A DNA stretch of 64,000 bases from Vibrio sonorensis (GTDB taxonomy: Bacteria > Pseudomonadota > Gammaproteobacteria > Enterobacterales > Vibrionaceae): positions 310,001 to 374,000 of the forward strand of contig NZ_LJJE01000063.1 of NCBI RefSeq assembly GCF_001854765.1, in the 5' to 3' direction. The notes below the pieces were generated by a model. That model saw only the letters and a program-made list of their open reading frames with translations, was not told the origin of the DNA and did no database searches. Of this stretch, positions 57,154 through 64,000 are shown piece by piece. A program made the position numbers and the translations under genes. How positions within the stretch are numbered: position 1 is the first letter of the stretch; every line of letters begins with the position of its first letter.

Positions 57154-57489
57154 ATGGCAGTTTCAAGTCTACAATCTGGATACCAAATCCTTGATCAGTC
57201 AAATCAAATGGCTGAGAGAGCTGCTCGCGAAATTAATGAAGTTGCCTCCCAAGAAAAGCAGTCAGAAGAGCTCTCTTTCAACCGCGTAGAACAAACTCCC
57301 ACTCCCAACGACGTTGAACGTCGTATCGAAGAAGAAGATCAAAGACAACAGTCCCTCTCCCAAATTGAGCCTAGCTATACCGACGCTCTTGTAGAACTTA
57401 ACCAAGCCCGCCAATACAATCTAATTGGAACCAATGTATTGCAACGCGACCAAGATATGATTGGTACTTTACTCGATATCCATGTTTAA
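57154..57489 (+). CDS. Hypothetical protein with a flagellar rod/hook-like C-terminus
   Basis: 111 residues with a strong ribosome site (GGAGG). The first and last segments (SLQSGYQILDQSNQMAERAA and LVELNQARQYNLIGTNVLQR, then DMIGTLLDIHV) show the heptad pattern and the 'N-x-L-x-x-x-x-x-M-x-G-T-L-L-x-I' ending of axial flagellar proteins such as FlgC. The middle is polar and Glu/Gln-rich. No other flagellar gene is near. It may be an orphan secreted axial-like protein; homology is inferred by pattern only. Confidence 0.6.
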   Translation: MAVSSLQSGYQILDQSNQMAERAAREINEVASQEKQSEELSFNRVEQTPTPNDVERRIEEEDQRQQSLSQIEPSYTDALVELNQARQYNLIGTNVLQRDQDMIGTLLDIHV

Positions 57490-57571
57490 TTTGTAGCAAG
57501 TGATAAATGAACGGTTGTTATTGCTAGGTAAAGACGTACAATCCCCTGACCTGTTCTAATTTCTTGTCTCC

Positions 57572-58829
57572 ATGCCGTTACCGAAAAAAGTTCTCAAGCA
57601 CCCCATTTTTAATCATGCCCAGAACGATGGTCCTATTGACCTCGATGAGGTCCTTAAACCAATTTTTGATCGACCAAAGTACCGCCTAACGCCGTCTCCA
57701 TCGATAGAACACAAAGCAATCTCACAGCGTTGGTCTGTACTATCTCAACTGACTGAACAATCGGTACTTTGCGATGAGGCCACCTATAGGAACTCTTCGG
57801 TATACGACAAAAACATTGAATACTTTATCGGTACAGCTAAGGTTCCTTTAGGGATTGCCGGCCCTTTACGCGTTAACGGTACAAATGCAAGGGACGATTT
57901 TTTAGTGCCTTTGGCTACGACAGAAGCGGCATTGGTCGCCTCTTACCACCGCGGCGCAAAGCTTATTACCGCAAGTGGTGGTGCCAGTGCCATGGTTATC
58001 AATGAAGGTGTAACGCGCAGTCCTGTCTTTCAGTTTTCGAACCTGTCTGAAGCTGGTCAGTTTGTCGCGTGGGTTGTAACTCAGTACGATAATTTCAAAG
58101 AGCTTGTTAAGACCACTACTTCTCACGGACGTCTTCACGACGTTTCGGTAAACATTGAAGGCAACCATGTCTACTTGGTTTTTGAATATCATACTGGCGA
58201 CGCCAGTGGTCAAAACATGGTGACGATTGCTACTCATAAAGTATTTAATTTTATCAAGCAAAAGTCCCCAATAGGATTAAAGCAAGCTACTTGGACGGCA
58301 ATCTATCCGGTGACAAAAAACCAAACTTACACGCACTGCGAGGTGTACGTGGTAGAAAGGTAGTGGCTGAAGTTCATATCCCTTCTCTCGAGATAGAAAA
58401 ACACCTGCATTGTACCCCTGCTCAAATGGTTGAGTTTGGAAAAATGACAACGACTGGTGCTCAACTTAGTGGACAAATTGGCGTCAATGCCCATTATGCT
58501 AACGCCCTTGCCGCCCTGTACATAGCTTGTGGTCAGGATGCCGCATGCGTCGCTGAATCTGCTATCGGTATTACCCGTATGGAGCTAAGTGATGATGGTG
58601 GTCTATATGCGAGTGTTACTTTACCAAACCTCATGGTAGGGACAGTTGGCGGAGGCACTGGACTGCAACTCAGAAGGCTTGTCTCGATATTTTAGGATTG
58701 TTTGGTAGTGGTAAAGCCAATGCCCTTGCCGAAGTCGCAGCGAGTTTGTGTCTGGCTGGTGAACTTTCAATTGTTGGTGCGTTTTGTGCCGATCATTTTT
58801 CTCGCGCCCACCACAAATTAGCTCGATAG
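57572..58829 (+). pseudogene. Hydroxymethylglutaryl-CoA reductase (class I-like), two frameshifts
   Basis: The first frame has VPLGIAGPLRVNG, the catalytic Glu in ATTEAALVASYHRGA, SGGASAMVINEG and GDASGQNMV, and is lost near 58288. Another frame carries LDGNLSGDKKPNLHALRGVR (catalytic Lys), YIACGQDAACV (Asp) and MVGTVGGGTGL, and is lost near 58668. A third gives KACLDILGLFGSGKANALAE and the terminal catalytic His in SRAHHKLAR. Two single-base restorations give about 419 residues with every class I landmark. The enzyme makes mevalonate using NADPH. Two independent breaks in an otherwise perfect gene suggest sequence error. Confidence 0.88.
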
Positions 58830-58918
58830 CGTTTTACCTGAAGGCATCTTGTTCTAGGTCACTGTTTTAGCGAGCATTTTAAACTATAGTATACGTTTTA
58901 AATACGCAACCTATTGCT

Positions 58919-59584
58919 ATGCCTTCAGTTAACAAAACCATTAATGAGTTAGTTCCTCTGCTCAAGCCAGGCACTAGGCTATCCCTTACTATTGAATTTA
59001 CTATTCAAGATCAGTTCACCTTTGCAACTTCCCTTGTGGGACACAAAGAGGGACAATACATTATCTTGGAATTGCCTAGTAAGGCGAAAGAAGCATTGGT
59101 TATGAGGAATGTCTCCAATGCACACGTAGTCGTAAGATGTGTCACTGATACAACACTCGGTCATGTTATTGCGTTTAAGTCGACAGTACTGCAGATAGTG
59201 AACTCTCCAGTACAACTCATTTTTATACGCTTTCCAAAACACTTTGCGTCTAAGCCTATACGAAACCACGAGAGATACTCTTTCGAGATCCCGATTGAGA
59301 TTAGTTCAAACACCATCACTTACCAAGCGACTATGCTCGACTTCTCTCTTTCTGGATTAGCGTTTTTCGTACTTGGCGAGTGCAACTTATCGCGAAACAG
59401 TTTGATTGATATACACTCTCCATTTAGTGAGTTTTTGCCAGACAAACTTGGCTATAGCATAGTGAGTATTACAAAAGAGAAAAATGGTCACAGATACGGA
59501 GTTAAGTACGATCAGGCACTTAAAATGAATGATCGCCTCAAACTTGCACTACTTGAGCACAACTACCTTTCCAGTTCTTTGTGA
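58919..59584 (+). CDS. PilZ-domain protein, c-di-GMP effector (YcgR-like)
   Basis: 221 residues. The N-terminal half (about 1-105) resembles the YcgR/PilZN-type domain. The C-terminal PilZ domain has both c-di-GMP contacts: the RxxxR box in PIRNHERYSFEIPIEI and DxSxxG in MLDFSLSGLAF. It should change conformation on c-di-GMP binding, possibly acting on motility or surface traits. Three GGDEF proteins lie in the window. Its last 22 bp overlap the 3' end of luxQ on the opposite strand. Confidence 0.85.
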   Translation: MPSVNKTINELVPLLKPGTRLSLTIEFTIQDQFTFATSLVGHKEGQYIILELPSKAKEALVMRNVSNAHVVVRCVTDTTLGHVIAFKSTVLQIVNSPVQLIFIRFPKHFASKPIRNHERYSFEIPIEISSNTITYQATMLDFSLSGLAFFVLGECNLSRNSLIDIHSPFSEFLPDKLGYSIVSITKEKNGHRYGVKYDQALKMNDRLKLALLEHNYLSSSL

Positions 59585-62120
59585 TAGAAATGAGATTTGT
59601 AATGTACAAATGCGGCGTTTAGCGCCCGCTCTTTTAAAGGTTTAACTAACACATAGTCGGCTCCTGCTGACAAGAATGCTCGTTTAGTGTCTTGCATACC
59701 GTCGGCAGTACAAGCGTAAACTGGGACATCTAGGCCCAGATCTTCGCGAATAATTTGAGTAGTTTCAACACCGCCAATATTTGGGAGCTGGTTGTCCATC
59801 AAAATCAGGTCAACGTCACTGTTAGATTTAAGATAGTCTAGCGCTTGGTAACCATCTTCAACCCAGTCCACTTTCATACGGTATTTTTCACAAAACGCTT
59901 TGGCAATAAAGGCGTTTGTTCTGTTGTCTTCAACTAACAATACGTTTAGCTCATTTTCAAACAGTTCAGCAGGTGGAATCATCACCTCTTCAATTTCCGT
60001 ACCTTCTTCTATCAATCTAGATTCTACTGGTACTTCAATGTGAAACTGTGTCCCCTCTCCGACTTGACTTGTAACTGTCACCTTCCCTTCGAGAAGATCG
60101 ACCAAACTTTTCACAATCGCCAGACCAAGTCCACTGCCGCCGTACTCTCTTGTTGTCGTAGACTCAGCTTGAACGAAGGGTTCAAAGATTTGTTCTAGTC
60201 TTTTTTGCTCTATTCCTATTCCTGAATCAGCAACGTGTATAACCAAAAGGTTATTTCCGTCCTCGGTCTCCTTGACCAGAATATTAACAACCACTTTACC
60301 CTTGTGGGTGAACTTCACCGCGTTGCTTACTAGGTTAAATAGAATCTGGTTTAACCTAACTTGGTCGCTGTTGGCATAGCACTTATCGTTCACATTGGTG
60401 TTCACATCAAAGCCAATATGTTTTTCTACACATAATGGCGCAAAGATTTTTTCTACTGCGTTAACTAACTCAGAGATTTTGAACTCTGAGTGTTGAATGT
60501 GGAACTTCCCTTGCTCAATTTTGGAAAAATCTAATATGTCGTTTAGTACAGCAAGAAGGTGTTCTCCACTGTTACAAAGGATATCTACATGTTCTAAGTC
60601 ATCTGGGTCAGAAAGATTGCCTTTTAGCAGTTGGGATACACCCAAGATACCATTAAGTGGCGTTCTTAACTCATGACTCATTTTAGCTAGAAAGTCTGCA
60701 CGTAAACGCGCAGATTCTTCTGCGGCTTCTTTGGCGACCAAGCTCTGTCTTTCTGCTTCGACAAAGCTGGTCACGTCCTGTCCTTGAGCCATCACATTAG
60801 ACACTTGTCCATTTAAACTGATCGGAGAAAGGTTCCACCTATAAGTCTTGTTACTTATTTGCAGATTGACACCCGTCAGTGTTGCGCCTTTGGAACACAT
60901 GTTAATTTGCGGCGCTAGCTTAGACAAAAACTCGTGATCGTCAGTGCTTTCTTCATCAATTTGGAAAATGTGTTGCGCTGCTGGGTTTACTCTTATCAAA
61001 CGACCTGATTTGTCCCATAAGGTAATCGGCGATAATGAGAAATTAAACAGGTCAGCAAATTGCTTTTCCTGCTCTTGAGTACGCTTAAAGTTCCTTTCAA
61101 ATGACTCGCCAATGGTGTGAAACTCTTCAATGTTTGAACCACTAAATGAGACGCCACTTCTATTTTTGACTGTTTGCCTCGTGAATTCAGTCAAGTTATC
61201 CAGCTCGGTAGCAACCCGTTTCCCCAACCAAAATCGGTTGTATACCACCATGATCATTAAACAAATTAATGCGCCTATGCCCCACCAGTAATGACTTCTG
61301 ACCAAGGACAGAATATGGTCATTACTCTGCACGGTATAAACACTTAAGTAGGTCGGCACTCCATCTATCGACAAATCAGTCTTTGATACCATATTCTCAG
61401 TGAGAGCAAACTCAGGGGTGTACTCTTCTAACCAAGCTAGGTGAGTAGATGTCCCCTCTTTGCTGCTAGACGCAATAACTTCACTACCAACTGTCAGGAA
61501 AACATTTTCTACATTTGAGCCTTTTAACATGGCATTGATAAGTGCAAAGTTGCCATTCAGTATGACACCTATGTGTAGATAGCCGACGACTTCACCGGAG
61601 TCTGCGTTAATAATTGGCGAACGCCTTACCATCAAGTAACGTGTACCCAATTTAGAAGATGCTTGTGATAAGTGCCATGCCGACCCATGAGACACTTGAT
61701 TCGCTATAACTTCGAGATCAACTTGGTCTATGCCGTAAAATTCGTTGTTGTGATCATGCCATATGATTTCTTGATGACTAGTGACAAACCGTAAATCTGG
61801 TGTGTTATTTGGGTTCATCTGATCGACGCTAGAGAAAAAGTTATACAGTTCGTCCGGTTCACTGGTCAAAGAGGTAACCAGAGTTGGGTTTCTACTATAA
61901 CTATCCTGTTGAATCTCTATTGATTTCAATCGGAATGAGAAGATCTCTTGGACCAGACTAGATGTTTGTTGAACTGACCTTGCCACTTCTATCGAAACAA
62001 CCTGACGATTCACTTGATAATTTTGTAGCAAGACAATACCCGTCAGTATAGCGATAGTCACAAATACCGACCGGGTAATTAACGAGACTAAACTGGTGCG
62101 TTTCGTTTTAATTTTGCTCA

Positions 62121-62121
<1 letters not shown>
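59563..62121 (-). CDS. luxQ: LuxQ hybrid sensor kinase/phosphatase for AI-2
   Basis: 852 residues (V. harveyi LuxQ 859 by memory). Membrane helices near 15-35 and 285-305 bracket a periplasmic double-PAS sensor that contacts LuxP. Then PAS (about 355-465), HisKA with AKMSHELRTPLNGILGVSQL, HATPase (NQILFNLVSNAVKFT, GGSGLGLAIVK) and a receiver with Asp in LILMDNQLPNIGG. It relays phosphate to LuxU and LuxO, and becomes a phosphatase when LuxP binds AI-2. Its ATG overlaps the luxP stop by one base. Confidence 0.94.
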
Positions 62122-63239
<1,118 letters not shown>

Positions 63240-63310
63240 CTATCTTTTGCCAACTTTAGTATTTTGCTCTATTTTGGTTTTCATTCAATGAAAATCTTAT
63301 ATTTTTTAAT

Positions 63311-63358
63311 AGGTTGCACAACTATTGACCTTTTAGTCAATTTTTTGTTGTGCAACCT
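63311..63358. repeat. Long nested inverted repeat upstream of luxP
   Basis: AGGTTGCACAAC (63311-63322) pairs perfectly with GTTGTGCAACCT (63347-63358). Inside lies ATTGAC CTTTTA GTCAAT (63324-63341), whose arm and spacer lengths match the LuxR/HapR-type consensus ATTGAT-N6-ATCAAT with one symmetric change. No T-run follows on the minus strand, so it is not an ordinary terminator for the upstream gene. It may be an operator, a transcript-end structure, or both. Confidence 0.55.
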
Positions 63359-63364
63359 GTATCT

Positions 63365-64000
63365 TTAGAAAGTAAAGGCTAAGTTTGCGGAAACACCAAA
63401 TTGGTTGTCTCCAGCATAACTACCAGCAACGTCAAAACTGACTAAATCACCGGGGCTAATGCCAATACCTGCGGTGACTGAATTATCCAAAGTGTCTTCT
63501 ATGTCAATTTCGTAACCGGCTCTTAACTGTGCCCAACCCGCAGCATTGCCTTCAATACCAAAACGCAAAAACTGGGTATCATCATTTACGTTAACAAACC
63601 TTCCCTGCTCAGTAAGATCTAAGTCAGCCGTTGCAGTAAAGTATGTCGAAGTATAGGAACCAGATACCGTCACTTGAGTATCAAGTTCATATCGATACAT
63701 AGTATTGTTCACCGCTAACGTATCGATCCTCTGCGAAAACAAATCTTTAATGGCAATACCCGCTCTAAACTGATCGGCTACCCAAACCGCACCCAGATCG
63801 ATGTTAAACGCATTTTTTTTCTTTTCCGTTTGGTCGTAGTCATCTATATCAAAATCTTCAACCGACAAGTTTTGGTTATAGGTGCGCATTTGTTGCAACT
63901 TAGGTGTTACCCCTATAGATACCTGTTGACCACTTAATACAAAAATCTTTGCCAATGCTACGCCGTATTCCTCAAGCCCAAAAGCAATCACATCTACTGA
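63365..64000 (-). CDS. TraF-like outer-membrane beta-barrel protein, C-terminal part (cut by window edge)
   Basis: The frame is open to the right edge; 211 C-terminal residues are seen. It is a paralogue of the barrel gene in the vxr operon, sharing the order ISxGVTPKLQxxxTY, a DYD-rich loop, FNIDLGAVW, an NxDDTQFLRFGIE strand and TAGIGISPGDLVSFDVAGSY, and ending in Phe (SANLAFTF). This is the PF13729 TraF-type family; no conjugation genes occur. Transcription is towards luxPQ with a 137-bp gap. Confidence 0.8.
   Translation of the reverse strand, partial: SVDVIAFGLEEYGVALAKIFVLSGQQVSIGVTPKLQQMRTYNQNLSVEDFDIDDYDQTEKKKNAFNIDLGAVWVADQFRAGIAIKDLFSQRIDTLAVNNTMYRYELDTQVTVSGSYTSTYFTATADLDLTEQGRFVNVNDDTQFLRFGIEGNAAGWAQLRAGYEIDIEDTLDNSVTAGIGISPGDLVSFDVAGSYAGDNQFGVSANLAFTF

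Noticed and set aside
58280..58700. Programmed ribosomal frameshifting in HMG-CoA reductase
   Set aside because: Two shifts would be needed, neither site has a recognised slippery heptamer, and frame breaks of the same kind occur in six other genes.

Overview
This 64 kb window comes from a marine gammaproteobacterium, almost certainly a Vibrio. The evidence is a luxP-luxQ autoinducer-2 receptor pair, a vxrABCDE-type wall-stress operon, torS-torT, a class I-like HMG-CoA reductase, fruBKA with an adjacent Cra/FruR, and several families largely confined to Vibrionaceae. From memory, the gene neighbourhoods (pntAB-vxr-yciH-ddl, luxPQ, HMG-CoA reductase) resemble V. cholerae chromosome II, so a secondary chromosome is likely. 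The species cannot be named from this window.

Layout. 1-9.5 kb: end of a UshA-like 5'-nucleotidase, a 31-codon membrane peptide, a Mn2+ (yybP-ykoY) riboswitch ahead of a TerC/Alx exporter, DUF1127 and DUF1223 proteins, PhnA/YjdM, M50 and M48 peptidases, the MenI thioesterase, an SgrR-like regulator and a zinc-ribbon protein. 9.7-17 kb: LysR regulator, PatZ-type lysine acetyltransferase, SPOR lipoprotein, D-Ala-D-Ala ligase, an orphan tyrosine recombinase overlapping the ddl end, a duplicated-domain protein and YciH. 17-18.7 kb: a small accessory scar with a decayed ISNCY transposase, inverted and direct repeats and a secreted orphan protein. 18.7-26.3 kb: vxrABCDE (sensor kinase, regulator, DUF2861, TraF-like barrel, YoaH) and pntAB. 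26.5-30.4 kb: a HlyU-domain protein, a ComFB protein, two GGDEF proteins and a small conserved protein. 30.5-34.5 kb: cobQ-modABC. 34.6-40.7 kb: two envelope proteins, cra and fruBKA with three Cra-type operators. 40.8-47.8 kb: a PAS-GGDEF cyclase, glgC, a yqhC-like/yqhD pair, a YhhN lysoplasmalogenase and a GNAT. 47.8-52.2 kb: torS, torT and mgsA. 52.2-57.5 kb: helD, yccS and two small proteins. 57.5-64 kb: HMG-CoA reductase, a PilZ protein, luxQ, luxP and a second TraF-like barrel cut by the window edge.

Themes. Cyclic di-GMP recurs: three GGDEF proteins, a PilZ effector and a ComFB-family protein. Envelope sensing is also prominent: vxr, luxPQ and torST. Mobile DNA is minimal: one transposase remnant and one orphan recombinase. 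No rRNA, tRNA or CRISPR was recognised.

Quality warning. Seven conserved genes are broken by single-base reading-frame errors: M48 peptidase, sgrR, zinc-ribbon protein, vxrA, modB, mgsA, and HMG-CoA reductase (two breaks). Almost all are one-base losses and the protein reads on intact after the break. So many fresh lesions in core genes suggest sequence or assembly error rather than real gene decay. These genes are given as full-span features with the break noted.
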